Source of the DNA: Candidatus Thiodiazotropha endoloripes | Lineage (GTDB): Bacteria; Pseudomonadota; Gammaproteobacteria; Chromatiales; Chromatiaceae | Length of the DNA: 64,000 nt | Direction of reading: 5' to 3' | Assembly: GCA_001709035.1 (NCBI GenBank) | Contig: LVKA01000023.1 | Location: forward strand, 62,001-126,000 | Part shown: positions 1 through 11,815 of the stretch, piece after piece | How the letters are laid out: each line of letters starts with the position of its first letter | Position numbering within the stretch: the stretch's first letter is position 1 | The notes under the pieces: generated by a model | Database searches by the model: none | The model's input: the letters and a program-made list of their open reading frames with translations, nothing else | What the model was told of the DNA's origin: nothing | Position numbers and translations under genes: made by a program

Positions 1-1925
1 TGGCACAACAGATCAAAGTCACCCCACGCTGGCAACAGGCGGTTGAGGTGGTGCTCGGTTTTCATCTGCAGGCGGTCTGCATCGAGAATCTCGATCAACT
101 GAATGATGCATTACCTCAATTGCAGAAAGGCACGCTGACCCTGTGGGAAGGCCGCGCTGCCAGCACAGCCGCACCCCAGGCGGATGATCTCGCTACCCAG
201 ATCGAGGCTCCCTGGAGTCTGCAGAATCTGCTGGACGGAGTGCGCATGGTGGATGATCTGCCGACCGCGCTGCATCGTCGCCACAGTCTCAATCCGGGCG
301 AGTCGCTGATCACCCCCGAGGGGATCTGGCTTGGCCGCAACTGGCTGAGAATCACCCGCGAGGCGGATGAGCGGGCCGGTGTGCTGGGTCGGGAAGAAGA
401 GCTGCGCATCCTGAAACAGACCCTGGAAGAGCAACAGCGGCAGGTGGACGAACTGACTGAACAGCTGGAGCAGGGGCGTGAACGACTGAATCATCTGGAG
501 CAGGAGCGGGAGCAGTCTCAGTCCAGCTACAACCAGCTCAACCGGGCCCTGTCCGAGGTGCGTTCCAATCTGAGCAGCAAGCGGACCCGGGCCGTTCATC
601 TGCGCCAGCGCCGCGAGCAGTTGCAGCAGGAGCAGCAGGAGATCGCCGAGCAGATCGAGAACGATCATCTGCTGATGGAAGAGACCCGTCAGCGCCTGCA
701 TTTGGCCCTGGAAGCGATCGAGACCCTGGGCAGCCGACGGGAGTCTCTGGTACAACATCGTGATGAGTTGAGAACCCAGGTCGCTGAGGCCCGAGAGAAG
801 CTTAATCAACAGCGTACGGCCACCCACCAGAGGGAACTGCAGGTCGAATCGATGCGCACGGTGCACACCTCGCTGACCCAGAACCTGCAACGGGCCCGCA
901 GTCAGCTGGAGCAGTTGTCCCAGCGCCGGGGTGAGTTGAAGCTGAACCTGGAGAGTGCCGAGGAACCGATGCAGCAACAGCTGCAGGATCTGAATGTCAA
1001 ACTGGAAGCCCGCAGCGCTGTCGAGCAGGAGCTGAACCAGGTCCGCCAGGGACTGGAGGATGTGGATGGCCAGCTGCGTGAGAAAGAGCAGCAGCGGCAT
1101 CAGGCCGAGCAGCGGGTGCAACAGCGCCGGGACAAGCTGAACCAGGCTCAATTGCAAAGTCAGGAAGTCTCTGTACGCCGCAACACGCTGCAGGAGCAGC
1201 TGGACGAAGGTGGATTGGTTGTGGAAGAGCTGTTCAAGACCATGCCTGAAGATGCCGGCGAATCCCTCTGGCAACAGAAGGTGGAGACACTGGCCAACCG
1301 GATCCAGCGACTCGGACCGATCAATCTGGCGGCCATCGACGAGTTTCAGGAGCAGTCCGAACGCCTGAAATATCTTGAAGAGCAGCATGCGGATATCACC
1401 AGCTCCCTGGAAACCCTGGAAAACGCCATTCGCAAGATCGATCGGGAGACCCGTACCCGGTTCAAAGAGACCTTCGATAAGGTCAACTCCGGTATCAAGG
1501 ATCTGTTCCCCCGGCTATTTGGTGGCGGTCACGCTTATCTGGAGTTGACCGGTGAAGATCTGCTGGATACCGGTGTCACCGTGATGGCGCGCCCACCGGG
1601 CAAACGCAACGCCAGCATCCACCTGCTCTCCGGTGGTGAGAAGGCACTGACGGCGGTGGCGTTGGTTTTCTCCATATTCCAGTTGAATCCGGCGCCTTTC
1701 TGTATGCTCGATGAGGTGGATGCGCCATTGGACGATGCCAATGTGGGACGCTTTTGCGAGATGGTGAAATCGATGTCCGATCAGGTACAATTCATTTTTA
1801 TTACCCACAATAAGATCACCATGGAAATCGCTAACCAACTCTCTGGTGTCACCATGCATGAACCGGGTGTGTCGCGTTTGGTAACTGTCGATGTAGAGGA
1901 GGCGGCTCAGCTGGCCGCTCTGTAA
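1..1925 (+). CDS. smc: Chromosome partition protein SMC (C-terminal part, 5' end outside window)
   Basis: The reading frame is open from base 3, so the gene starts before the window; about 640 residues are visible. They begin in the SMC hinge (TPRWQQAVEVVLG), continue through a long Gln/Glu/Arg-rich coiled coil, and end in the ATPase head lobe. The ABC signature LSGGEK is at 1626-1643 and the Walker B Asp-Glu at 1710-1715 (CMLDEVDAPLDDAN), followed by the FIFITHNK switch segment. SMC is the ATP-driven DNA-entrapping subunit of condensin. Its kleisin partners scpA and scpB lie about 10 kb downstream. zipA starts 4 bases after the stop, the usual gammaproteobacterial order. Family identity is certain. 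Confidence 0.97.
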   Translation, partial: AQQIKVTPRWQQAVEVVLGFHLQAVCIENLDQLNDALPQLQKGTLTLWEGRAASTAAPQADDLATQIEAPWSLQNLLDGVRMVDDLPTALHRRHSLNPGESLITPEGIWLGRNWLRITREADERAGVLGREEELRILKQTLEEQQRQVDELTEQLEQGRERLNHLEQEREQSQSSYNQLNRALSEVRSNLSSKRTRAVHLRQRREQLQQEQQEIAEQIENDHLLMEETRQRLHLALEAIETLGSRRESLVQHRDELRTQVAEAREKLNQQRTATHQRELQVESMRTVHTSLTQNLQRARSQLEQLSQRRGELKLNLESAEEPMQQQLQDLNVKLEARSAVEQELNQVRQGLEDVDGQLREKEQQRHQAEQRVQQRRDKLNQAQLQSQEVSVRRNTLQEQLDEGGLVVEELFKTMPEDAGESLWQQKVETLANRIQRLGPINLAAIDEFQEQSERLKYLEEQHADITSSLETLENAIRKIDRETRTRFKETFDKVNSGIKDLFPRLFGGGHAYLELTGEDLLDTGVTVMARPPGKRNASIHLLSGGEKALTAVALVFSIFQLNPAPFCMLDEVDAPLDDANVGRFCEMVKSMSDQVQFIFITHNKITMEIANQLSGVTMHEPGVSRLVTVDVEEAAQLAAL

Positions 1926-1929
1926 ACTC

Positions 1930-4799
<2,870 letters not shown>

Positions 4800-4804
4800 C
4801 GTCT

Positions 4805-4945
4805 CTGGCCGAGCGTTTTATTGGATGCTCCCACGTGTTAGTTTGCAATACTCCGTCTATCCGGCGAGTGCCGACCTAAAGGGTGGGCGAAGTGAGTAAT
4901 CCATCGGTTTGATTTTCCTGGACCCCGGCAATCCCCGGGGTGACA
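4805..4945 (+). repeat. Dispersed repeat copy A with GC hairpin
   Basis: Intergenic DNA between ligA and the next gene. A block at 4878-4900 (core AGGGTGGGCGAAGTGAGTAA) and a GC-rich dyad at 4922-4941 (ACCCCGG, 6-base loop, CCGGGGT) are together matched, with differences, by sequence on the other strand at about 45088-45157. The two copies keep the same order: the block first, then a CCCGGCAA-C-CCGG-type hairpin. This suggests a dispersed extragenic repeat family. The outer limits are uncertain. The dyad has no T-tract, so it is a weak terminator at best. Confidence 0.5.
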
Positions 4946-4999
4946 AAAGATAATCAATCAGGGGATGCTTAAGTATCAAAAGTTTTAGTGGTATGTCTT

Positions 5000-5296
5000 A
5001 TGAATGAACAATCGAATCAGGAACGGGAGATCATGATGGTGATGCGGAAACTGCTCACCACCATTGTGCGTGAAGTCACCCCGGAGTCGAAGAGCCTCAA
5101 ACACCCGTTGTCCGAGAAGACGATCCAGGATATTCGCTATTGTCTCGGGTTGATCACCGCACGGGAGAAGGAGCTTGCCGATGAAGGTGGCCGTACCGCC
5201 CAGGAGCGCCCCTATTTTGTTGATGAACCCCCACAGACCAAGGTTGTACCGATTACCAACATCGGTAAAGCCGGCAAGGAGCCTGAGGAGGAGTAG
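5000..5296 (+). CDS. Conserved hypothetical protein (about 98 aa)
   Basis: A small soluble protein with no signal peptide or membrane segment. It has an N-terminal helical region (MVMRKLLTTIVREVTP), a central HPLSEKTIQDIRYCLGLITAREKELADE segment and a C-terminal part with RPYFVDEPP and VVPITNIGK. I recall similar ~100-residue proteins in Chromatiales-type genomes, sometimes labelled segregation and condensation protein A by automatic pipelines. It shares nothing with the true ScpA at 11816-12634. An alternative GTG start at 4988 adds four residues; ATG at 5000 is preferred. Function unknown. Confidence 0.7.
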   Translation: MNEQSNQEREIMMVMRKLLTTIVREVTPESKSLKHPLSEKTIQDIRYCLGLITAREKELADEGGRTAQERPYFVDEPPQTKVVPITNIGKAGKEPEEE

Positions 5297-5313
5297 TCTG
5301 TGGAGGGAGATCT

Positions 5314-5339
5314 CATCCCCAGCCTGATGGCCGGGGATG
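5314..5339. terminator. Hairpin between convergent genes (possible bidirectional terminator)
   Basis: CATCCCC, one mismatch, GCC, a TGAT loop, GGC, one mismatch, then GGGGATG form a compact stem between two convergent genes. There is no clear T-tract on either side, so Rho-independent termination is only possible. Confidence 0.4.
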
Positions 5340-5354
5340 ATGGTTCAGAAAGAT

Positions 5355-6371
5355 CTACTTCTGTTCTGCTGGTGCAGTGGTGTCTCCGCTCTCTTTTTCA
5401 GCGGTAGCCTCAGTGGCACTCTCAGACTGCTGTGATGACGCCATTGAGGCATCCTGTTGGGCATCCGGTGCTTGCTTGGCGTTCTTCTCATTGAAGATCA
5501 AACTAGCGGAATCACGCAATCCCTGCATATAATCGGTGAGGGCCTTCTGCTGCAGGGCGGTTTGGATTTTACCCTTGACGCTTTCCAGGGTGGGCGCCGG
5601 GCTCTGGCGGCTGTCCTCCAGCAGGATCACATGCCAGCCGAACTGGGTCTGTACCGGTGCGGCGGAGTATTTACCCTTCTCCATCCCGGTCAGAGCTTTG
5701 GCAAAAGGCTCCACCATCTGTGCGGCATCGAACCAGCCCAGGTCGCCGCCATCTTTACCGGTCGGTCCGGTTGAGTGTTGCTTGGCCAGTTCGGCGAAAT
5801 CACTGCCACCATCCAACTCGGTGATCAGCTTCTTGGCTTCCTCTTCCTCCTTCACCAGGATGTGTCTCGCCTTATACTCGGTATTCGACTGACTGGCATA
5901 CTCGGCGTCGTAGATCTGCTGAATCTCTTCGTCGGAGGGCTGATGTTTGGTGGCGTGCTCCTGGATTGCTACCTGGGTCAGCAATTTGGCTTTCAGCAAT
6001 TCAAGAGAAGCTGAAACATCCTCGCGTTCAGCCAGGCCGGCCTCTTCCGCTGCCTGAGAGACGATCAGAATATTGGCCAGCTCGTTGAGTACGCCCATCT
6101 GCATTTCCGCCGAGGTCTTGGCATCGGGCACACCACGCATGCGATCCTGGAAGTAGAGGCTGTACATGGCCCGGGTTACCGGTCTGCCATTCACTGTCAA
6201 CAGGGTGTTGACGTCCATATCCGCAGCATCGGTTTCTGGCTTCGCCGGCAAGGTGGCTGAACGTTGGTTGTCGTTGGCAACAACTGCGGTTGTCTGTTCC
6301 GTAGACTGATTACAGCCGCTAATAAGTCCAGCGCTGCACAGTGCAGCCAGAATGATCTGTTTGTTCATCAT
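5355..6371 (-). CDS. Parvulin-type peptidyl-prolyl isomerase, lipoprotein
   Basis: 338 residues. The N terminus is a lipoprotein signal with lipobox LISGC (Cys20), so the protein should be membrane-anchored on the periplasmic side. A SurA/PrsA-like helical chaperone region (about 55-160) precedes a PpiC rotamase domain (about 165-258) with the typical ARHILV, GGDLGWF and FGWHVILL motifs. The tail is low-complexity Gln/Ala/Ser/Glu-rich. It probably assists folding of exported proteins. It is transcribed towards the plus-strand gene ending at 5296. It differs from SurA in having one rotamase domain and a lipid anchor. Confidence 0.9.
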   Translation of the reverse strand: MMNKQIILAALCSAGLISGCNQSTEQTTAVVANDNQRSATLPAKPETDAADMDVNTLLTVNGRPVTRAMYSLYFQDRMRGVPDAKTSAEMQMGVLNELANILIVSQAAEEAGLAEREDVSASLELLKAKLLTQVAIQEHATKHQPSDEEIQQIYDAEYASQSNTEYKARHILVKEEEEAKKLITELDGGSDFAELAKQHSTGPTGKDGGDLGWFDAAQMVEPFAKALTGMEKGKYSAAPVQTQFGWHVILLEDSRQSPAPTLESVKGKIQTALQQKALTDYMQGLRDSASLIFNEKNAKQAPDAQQDASMASSQQSESATEATAEKESGDTTAPAEQK

Positions 6372-6418
6372 TGATCTTACCTTATGGTGATTAGTACTTT
6401 TTGGTGTGTTGGTTGAGT

Positions 6419-6721
6419 CTAGTTAGGCAACACTTTCTTAAAGGGTTTAACGGTTACCCGGGCATAGACACCTGATTTTATATAGGGGTCATCATCCGCC
6501 CAGGACTTGGCGCTCTCCAGGCTGTCGAATTCAGCTACGATCAGGCTGCCGGTAAATCCGGCCGGGCCTGGGTCTTCCGCATCCACCGAAGGGTGGGGGC
6601 CTGCCAGTATGAGTCTTCCCTCGTTCTGTAACTGTTGCAGTCGTTGTACATGATCCGGACGGATTTTCAGACGCTGTTCCAGACTGTCTTCCCTGTCTTC
6701 AGCGATGATCGCGTAGAGCAC
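6419..6721 (-). CDS. yciI: YciI family protein
   Basis: 100 residues with the YciI fold signature: [17 protein letters not shown] at the N terminus, a central [10 protein letters not shown] and the segment [19 protein letters not shown]. YciI proteins are small dimeric alpha/beta-barrel proteins with conserved His and Asp residues; their biochemical role is not settled. The gene directly follows yciB, with the last yciB base next to its start, so the two are probably co-transcribed. yciI beside yciB is a conserved gammaproteobacterial arrangement. Confidence 0.93.
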   Translation of the reverse strand: MLYAIIAEDREDSLEQRLKIRPDHVQRLQQLQNEGRLILAGPHPSVDAEDPGPAGFTGSLIVAEFDSLESAKSWADDDPYIKSGVYARVTVKPFKKVLPN

Positions 6722-7387
6722 TCAATTCTCCTCGGTTTCAGGTTCAGGTTCGCGCATATGGCGTGCCAGATAGAAGGCTTGCAGAATCACAAAGCCCAGT
6801 GTCAGCCCCATCATGCCAAACAGTTTGAAGTTTACCCAGCTCTCTTCCAGGGAGTGGGCATCATGACACATCTGTAATTCAATGCCTTGAAACTGTGTGT
6901 GACAGTTATCGAAATCGATTTGTTGCAAGCCACTCAGTTCCATCAGTTGACGTTCAACGACAAAAAAATCGTTCGCCACATAGAGGTTCAGAAAACCCAA
7001 TAGGATGAAGAACGCCCCCCACGCCAGGTTGAGCTTATTCCAGATGGGGTCAGGTACATCGATGGTACTCTCCATCATGCGCTGTACCAGGGGTTTGTTA
7101 CCGATAAACATGCTGCCGAGAAACACCAGGCCGAATAGCCAGTTGATCACAGTCGGTTTCCACATGATGAAGGTCCGGTCCTGCAGCAGGATGGTCAACC
7201 CGCCGAACACCACCAAGATCGCCAGGGTGATCAGATGCATCCGCTCCACATGCCCTTTGCGCAGCCAGCCGTAGCCGACCTGAATCACAGAGGCGGCAAT
7301 CGCAACACCGGTAGCGATATAGATGCCGTAGAGTTTATAGGCGACAAAAAACAGAATGACTGGAAAAAAATCGGCAAGCAGTTTCAT
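6722..7387 (-). CDS. yciB: Inner membrane septation protein YciB (IspZ family)
   Basis: 221 residues with about five membrane segments. Family blocks are DFFPVILFFVAYKLYGIYIAT at the N terminus, LTILLQDRTFIMWKPTVINW, GNKPLVQRMM, and the terminal SWVNFKLFG. YciB is an inner membrane protein linked to envelope and septum integrity. Unlike the ~180-residue E. coli protein, it has about 40 extra residues between the fourth segment (NLYVANDFF) and SWVNFKLFG. The insertion contains two Cys-His pairs (DNCHTQF and QMCHDAH). It is followed at once by yciI. Confidence 0.93.
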   Translation of the reverse strand: MKLLADFFPVILFFVAYKLYGIYIATGVAIAASVIQVGYGWLRKGHVERMHLITLAILVVFGGLTILLQDRTFIMWKPTVINWLFGLVFLGSMFIGNKPLVQRMMESTIDVPDPIWNKLNLAWGAFFILLGFLNLYVANDFFVVERQLMELSGLQQIDFDNCHTQFQGIELQMCHDAHSLEESWVNFKLFGMMGLTLGFVILQAFYLARHMREPEPETEEN

Positions 7388-7445
7388 ATGGAATCAGTGG
7401 GTAAATTCAGGATCGCAAAGGTTTTGTCAGGGATTGTATAACGAT

Positions 7446-8198
7446 TTAATGTAAGGTTCTGGGTGAACTCCAGAGATTGTAATACTTTTCAACGACTTCG
7501 CGTACCTGTTGTGGATAATTCAGGGCGTCCATCTGGCTCATGCCCTCTTTGAAAAATGCCGGGGCCTCTTCCGGTATGTACTCAACGAGTATCTCAAAGG
7601 CCCGTTCGATAAGTCCTGGTCGGTGACTTCTGGTTGCAATAATAGCTTGGTTAATCAGTAGGATACGCCATGGTTCTGAAGTTGATTCCTGTTTTTTTCT
7701 GGTTTTCAGTTCAGGTGCAACCGTATTCAGCAACTCCTGGGCCACCTCATAAAGTTGTTCCAATTCGGCGTTATCCTGATAGGTGTTGGCAAGCCTGGCC
7801 AGTGCATTGACGATCGGCTCCAGGGTTTTGATATGTCCCAGGTGTCTGCCCAGCCACAGCGCAAGAGGCAGGGCAAGATCTTCAAACTCTCGGCTCTCTT
7901 CGTTGAGCTGCAGCTCCGTCGCCAGTGCGGAAAAATCCATCAACAGGTTGATTCCGTAGTCGCCCAGTTCATTCAATTCATCTTCAGACAGGGTATTGTC
8001 CGGTTCGTTCTCTGTCTGCTGGTCAACCAGTTGCAGGATATCGATCAGACGTAACATGGTTTCACGCAGTGCGGTGGGAGAGCGCTCAGGATCGGCCGAT
8101 GCCCGCATACGCTCCGATTTGATGAGCTCATTGGCGAGTTCATCAAAGCGGCTGCTGATCGTGTTGATGTTCAGGTTATCAAATAACATGGTGGTCAT
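7446..8198 (-). CDS. Conserved hypothetical helical protein
   Basis: About 250 residues from the ATG at 8198 (MTTMLFDNLN). The frame stays open upstream to 8348, but that extension would overlap the divergent gene at 8347 and reads like leader DNA. The protein is predicted to be almost entirely helical and acidic, without signal peptide or membrane segment. A hydrophobic repeat pattern (LALPLALWLGRHLGHIKTLEPIVNALARLANTY) resembles a TPR-like helical repeat. Family not recognised. It lies between yciB and rnm, so it may belong to the yciB operon. Confidence 0.7.
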   Translation of the reverse strand: MTTMLFDNLNINTISSRFDELANELIKSERMRASADPERSPTALRETMLRLIDILQLVDQQTENEPDNTLSEDELNELGDYGINLLMDFSALATELQLNEESREFEDLALPLALWLGRHLGHIKTLEPIVNALARLANTYQDNAELEQLYEVAQELLNTVAPELKTRKKQESTSEPWRILLINQAIIATRSHRPGLIERAFEILVEYIPEEAPAFFKEGMSQMDALNYPQQVREVVEKYYNLWSSPRTLH

Positions 8199-8346
8199 TG
8201 TATCAGGCTGCCGGAGTATCGTCTGTGAGATGTGGCTGAACTCTGCTGGATGTTTTTTCAACGCCGGGTCGAGGCAAATTGATGGAAATTCCTGAACTGG
8301 CGATTTTTGTATCCGTAACGCAGGACAATGGGTACAATCCGCCCCC

Positions 8347-9216
8347 ATGTTTAGCGTATACGACCTACACAGCCACTCAACCGCCTCCGATGGGACCCTC
8401 TCCCCCCGTGCTTTGGTACAGCGTGCCGCTGAGGCAGGGGTCGAAGTGCTGGCCCTGACCGATCACGACACCACAGCGGGTATCGATGAGGCCAGCGAAG
8501 CCGCACAGAGCTGTGGTTTGGTTCTGATTCCCGGGGTTGAGGTGTCGGTCAGCTGGAACCGGCAGACCGTGCACCTGGTCGGACTGAATGTCGATCCCCA
8601 CGATCCCAACCTGAATGGTGGACTGCAGCGGCTGCGGGATTTCCGAGAGTGGCGTGCCGAAGAGATCGGCAGAAGGCTCGATAAAGCAGGGATTTCCGGT
8701 GCCTATGAGGGAGCGCGGTCCCTGGCGGAAGGGGGGCTGGTGAGTCGCACCCATTTTGCAAGGTTTCTGGTCCGATCCGGTATCGTTGAAGATGAGCGCA
8801 AGGTCTTCAAGCGTTTTCTGGTCAGCGGCAAGCCGGGTCATGTGCCGGGAGCGTGGGCCAGTCTGGAAGAGGCGGTAGGTTGGATTCATACTGCTGGCGG
8901 GCAGGCTGTAATCGCCCATCCGGCCCGCTACAAGATGACCCGCAGCAAATTGCGCCAGTTGTTGAAGACATTTGTCGCTTTGAAGGGCGATGGCCTGGAA
9001 GTGGTATCCGGCAGTCATAGCCGCGATGACTACATCAATATGGCAAAGCATGCCAAGGATTTTGATCTGATGGCCTCTGCCGGATCCGATTTTCACTGCC
9101 CGCAGAATCCCTGGATCGAGCTGGGTCGATTGCCCGGCTTGCCGGAGGGTTGCAAGCCAGTGTGGCAGAATTGGAATCTGTCTGCGCAGACCGAACTACG
9201 GAGCCAGCTGGGCTGA
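8347..9216 (+). CDS. rnm: PHP domain phosphoesterase, RNase AM / 3',5'-nucleoside bisphosphate phosphatase type
   Basis: 289 residues with PHP metal-ligand motifs: YDLHSHSTASDG, LALTDHDTTAGI, IPGVEVSVSW, VIAHPARY, GSHSRDD and the terminal GSDFHCP. The fold and length match YciV/TrpH, which hydrolyses 3',5'-nucleoside bisphosphates and trims RNA 5' ends. It heads a plus-strand run of tightly spaced genes (8347-15194). The yciO gene begins 12 bases after its stop, as in E. coli (yciV-yciO). Confidence 0.9.
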   Translation: MFSVYDLHSHSTASDGTLSPRALVQRAAEAGVEVLALTDHDTTAGIDEASEAAQSCGLVLIPGVEVSVSWNRQTVHLVGLNVDPHDPNLNGGLQRLRDFREWRAEEIGRRLDKAGISGAYEGARSLAEGGLVSRTHFARFLVRSGIVEDERKVFKRFLVSGKPGHVPGAWASLEEAVGWIHTAGGQAVIAHPARYKMTRSKLRQLLKTFVALKGDGLEVVSGSHSRDDYINMAKHAKDFDLMASAGSDFHCPQNPWIELGRLPGLPEGCKPVWQNWNLSAQTELRSQLG

Positions 9217-9228
9217 TCGGGAACTATC

Positions 9229-9852
9229 ATGGCGCAGTTTTTTCAGATCCACCCGGAAAACCCCCAGGTCCGACTGATCCGGCAGGCGGTCAGCATCATT
9301 CAGGCTGGTGGCCTGGTGATCTATCCCACCGATTCCAGCTATGCATTGGGATGTCATATCGGCGACAAGGGGGCGATGGAGCGGATCCGCCGAATCCGTA
9401 AGGTGGATGACGCCCACAACTTCACCCTGGTCTGCCGGGATCTGACCGAGATATCGAACTACGCGAAGATCGACAATCAGGACTACCGGTTACTGAAAAA
9501 CCTGACCCCTGGCCCTTATACCTTCATCCACAAGGCAACCAAACAGGTTCCCCGGCGGCTGATGCACCCAAAGCGTAAAACCATCGGTATTCGGGTGCCG
9601 GACAACGAGATTGTGCGGTCGCTGCTGCAGGAGCTGGGTGAACCGATCATGAGCACCACCCTGATCCTGCCCGGAGAGGAGATGCCGCTGACCGATCCCT
9701 ATGAGATGCGCGATCTGTTGGATCACCAGGTGGATCTGATCATCGATGGTGGGTATTGCGGCTACGAAGCCACCACAGTGGTGGTGATGACCGATCATCA
9801 GCCTGAGGTTGTGCGCGCCGGGAAAGGCGACACATCCCTGTTCGAGGTATAA
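9229..9852 (+). CDS. yciO: YciO, Sua5/YrdC-like threonylcarbamoyladenylate synthase family protein
   Basis: 207 residues of the YrdC/Sua5 fold: GGLVIYPTDSSYALGC, the basic KVDDAHNFTLVCRDL, LTPGPYTFI, KTIGIRVPDN and MSTTLILPGEE. The length and wording of the motifs match the YciO branch rather than TsaC. The family makes threonylcarbamoyl-AMP for tRNA t6A modification; YciO itself is thought to be a weaker relative. Its position after rnm supports the YciO assignment. Confidence 0.9.
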   Translation: MAQFFQIHPENPQVRLIRQAVSIIQAGGLVIYPTDSSYALGCHIGDKGAMERIRRIRKVDDAHNFTLVCRDLTEISNYAKIDNQDYRLLKNLTPGPYTFIHKATKQVPRRLMHPKRKTIGIRVPDNEIVRSLLQELGEPIMSTTLILPGEEMPLTDPYEMRDLLDHQVDLIIDGGYCGYEATTVVVMTDHQPEVVRAGKGDTSLFEV

Positions 9853-9859
9853 TTTTCCA

Positions 9860-10552
9860 ATGGAAGGTCTTAGTCTGATTCAAAAACTGGCAATCTTTGT
9901 GTTGCCGATGATATTCGCCATCACGGTGCACGAAGCGGCGCACGGCTGGATGGCCAAGCGGCTGGGTGACAAGACCGCGGAGATGCTGGGGCGGGTAACC
10001 CTCAATCCCATCAAGCATATCGATCCGGTGGGTACTATCCTGGTTCCACTTGGCGCCTATCTGCTGACCGGCTTCATGTTCGGTTGGGCAAAGCCGGTGC
10101 CGGTCAACTGGAACAATCTGCGTCACCCGAAACGGGATATGGGGCTGGTGGCATTGGCCGGTCCGGGCGCCAATCTATTGATGGCGCTGATCTGGGCCGT
10201 GATGGTCTACGTCGGGGCCCTCTCACTTGAGCATTTTGATTGGCTGGGTCTGCCGTTGATGCTCATGGGTGTGGCAGGCGTGTTGATTAACGCCGTACTG
10301 ATGGCGCTGAATCTGATGCCGATACCCCCGCTGGATGGGGGCCGCGTTGTCTACTCCCTGTTGCCCCCCAAACAGGCTCAGATCTACTCCCGGCTTGAGG
10401 CCTATGGCCTGTTCATCGTATTGATACTCCTGGTTACCGGTATTCTGGGTTTTCTGCTCTGGCCACTGGTTGGCCTGACGATCAAGATCCTGCCGGCAAC
10501 CGATCTGGTTACACAACTTATTCCTGTCATTCTCAGTCCCGCAAGGAGTTAG
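9860..10552 (+). CDS. Site-2 protease family zinc metallopeptidase (M50)
   Basis: About 231 residues starting at ATG 9860 (MEGLSLIQKLAIFVLPM). A longer in-frame GTG start at 9809 would overlap yciO and adds a non-conserved leader, so it was rejected. The zinc motif HEAAH is at the end of the first membrane segment (AITVHEAAHGWMAKRLGD), and the third ligand motif NLMPIPPLDGGRVV lies in a later helix. About five membrane segments in all. This is the compact PDZ-less S2P branch often found next to trpS and scpA in proteobacteria. Substrate unknown. Confidence 0.9.
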   Translation: MEGLSLIQKLAIFVLPMIFAITVHEAAHGWMAKRLGDKTAEMLGRVTLNPIKHIDPVGTILVPLGAYLLTGFMFGWAKPVPVNWNNLRHPKRDMGLVALAGPGANLLMALIWAVMVYVGALSLEHFDWLGLPLMLMGVAGVLINAVLMALNLMPIPPLDGGRVVYSLLPPKQAQIYSRLEAYGLFIVLILLVTGILGFLLWPLVGLTIKILPATDLVTQLIPVILSPARS

Positions 10553-10554
10553 AT

Positions 10555-11772
10555 TTGAATCAGCCATTAAGTGCAAACCGGGTGCTCTCCGGCATGCGTC
10601 CCACAGGGCAGCTGCATCTTGGTCACTATCATGGGGTGTTAAAGAACTGGGTTACCCTGCAAGAGGAGTACGACTGCTACTTTTTTGTGGCTGATTGGCA
10701 TGCGCTGACAACCCATTACGATGATCCGAGTGTGATTCCGGAGAGCATCTGGGATATGGTGATCGACTGGCTTGCGGCCGGTGTGGACAGTGACTCTGCA
10801 ACCCTGTTTGTGCAGTCTCTGGTGCCAGAACATGCCGAGCTGCATCTGCTGCTCTCCATGATTACCCCTCTGGGTTGGCTCGAACGGGTGCCCAGTTACA
10901 AGGACCAGCAGGAGAAGCTGAAAGAGAAGGATCTGGCGACCTACGGATTTCTCGGTTACCCATTGCTGCAATCGGCGGATATTCTGATCTATCGGGCCGC
11001 CCAGGTGCCGGTGGGAGAGGATCAGGTTGCCCATGTGGAGCTGACCCGTGAAGTGGCGCGCCGTTTCAACCACATCTATGGGCGTGGCGCCAACTACGAA
11101 TCGGAGGCAGAGGCCGCCCGCAAGAAGATGGGTAAAAAGGCGGCCAAGCAGTATGCCCAATTGAGAAAGGCTTACCAGGAACAGGGTGATGCGGAAGCTC
11201 TGTTGCGAGGGCAGGAACTGCTGGGCGCGCAACAGAATATCAATATGGAAGAGCGGGAGCGACTGCTGGGCTATCTGGAGGGGAGCGGTCGGGTGATTTT
11301 GGCTGAGCCTCAACCGCTGCTGACCAAGGCCTCGAAAATGCCGGGTCTCGACGGGCAGAAGATGTCCAAGTCCTACGCAAATACCATCTCTCTGCGGGAG
11401 ACCCCTGACCAGGTGGAGCATAAGCTGAAACGCATGCCCACTGACACCAATCGGGTGCGCAGAACCGATCCGGGCGATCCTCGCAAGTGTCCTGTTTGGC
11501 AGTTTCATGAGGTCTACTCGGACGTGAAGACCCGGGAGTGGGTTCAGGCAGGCTGTACAAGTGCCGGAATCGGTTGTCTCGAGTGCAAAGCCCCGGTAAT
11601 AGAAGCGGTTCTGGATGAGCTCAAGCCGATACAGGCCAGGGCGGCCGAATTGGAGGCGCAACCGGAGCGGGTTAGGAGTATCATCGAAATGGGCTCCGAG
11701 AAGGCCAGGGCGGTGGCCCGGGAGACCATGCGGGAAGTCCGTGAAGCCATGTCATTGCAGATTCTGGGATAA
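10555..11772 (+). CDS. trpS: Tryptophanyl-tRNA synthetase
   Basis: 405 residues. The class I motifs are present: HIGH as QLHLGHYHG near the N terminus and KMSKS as GQKMSKSYAN. The protein belongs to the longer TrpS type found in pseudomonads and relatives, with an insertion (about 180-240, rich in Lys, Ala and Gln) before the KMSKS loop. Translation begins with TTG at 10555, two bases after the upstream stop, following AAGGAG at 10542-10548. It charges tRNA-Trp. Confidence 0.95.
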   Translation: MNQPLSANRVLSGMRPTGQLHLGHYHGVLKNWVTLQEEYDCYFFVADWHALTTHYDDPSVIPESIWDMVIDWLAAGVDSDSATLFVQSLVPEHAELHLLLSMITPLGWLERVPSYKDQQEKLKEKDLATYGFLGYPLLQSADILIYRAAQVPVGEDQVAHVELTREVARRFNHIYGRGANYESEAEAARKKMGKKAAKQYAQLRKAYQEQGDAEALLRGQELLGAQQNINMEERERLLGYLEGSGRVILAEPQPLLTKASKMPGLDGQKMSKSYANTISLRETPDQVEHKLKRMPTDTNRVRRTDPGDPRKCPVWQFHEVYSDVKTREWVQAGCTSAGIGCLECKAPVIEAVLDELKPIQARAAELEAQPERVRSIIEMGSEKARAVARETMREVREAMSLQILG

Positions 11773-11815
11773 TCCACCCGGAATCCAATCAATCAACAGA
11801 AGATAATCGTCAGCC

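Noticed and set aside
111-1388. Long minus-strand reading frame (425 codons) opposite smc
   Set aside because: It is antisense to the SMC coiled coil. The Leu/Gln-rich translation reflects the repetitive codons of the true gene.
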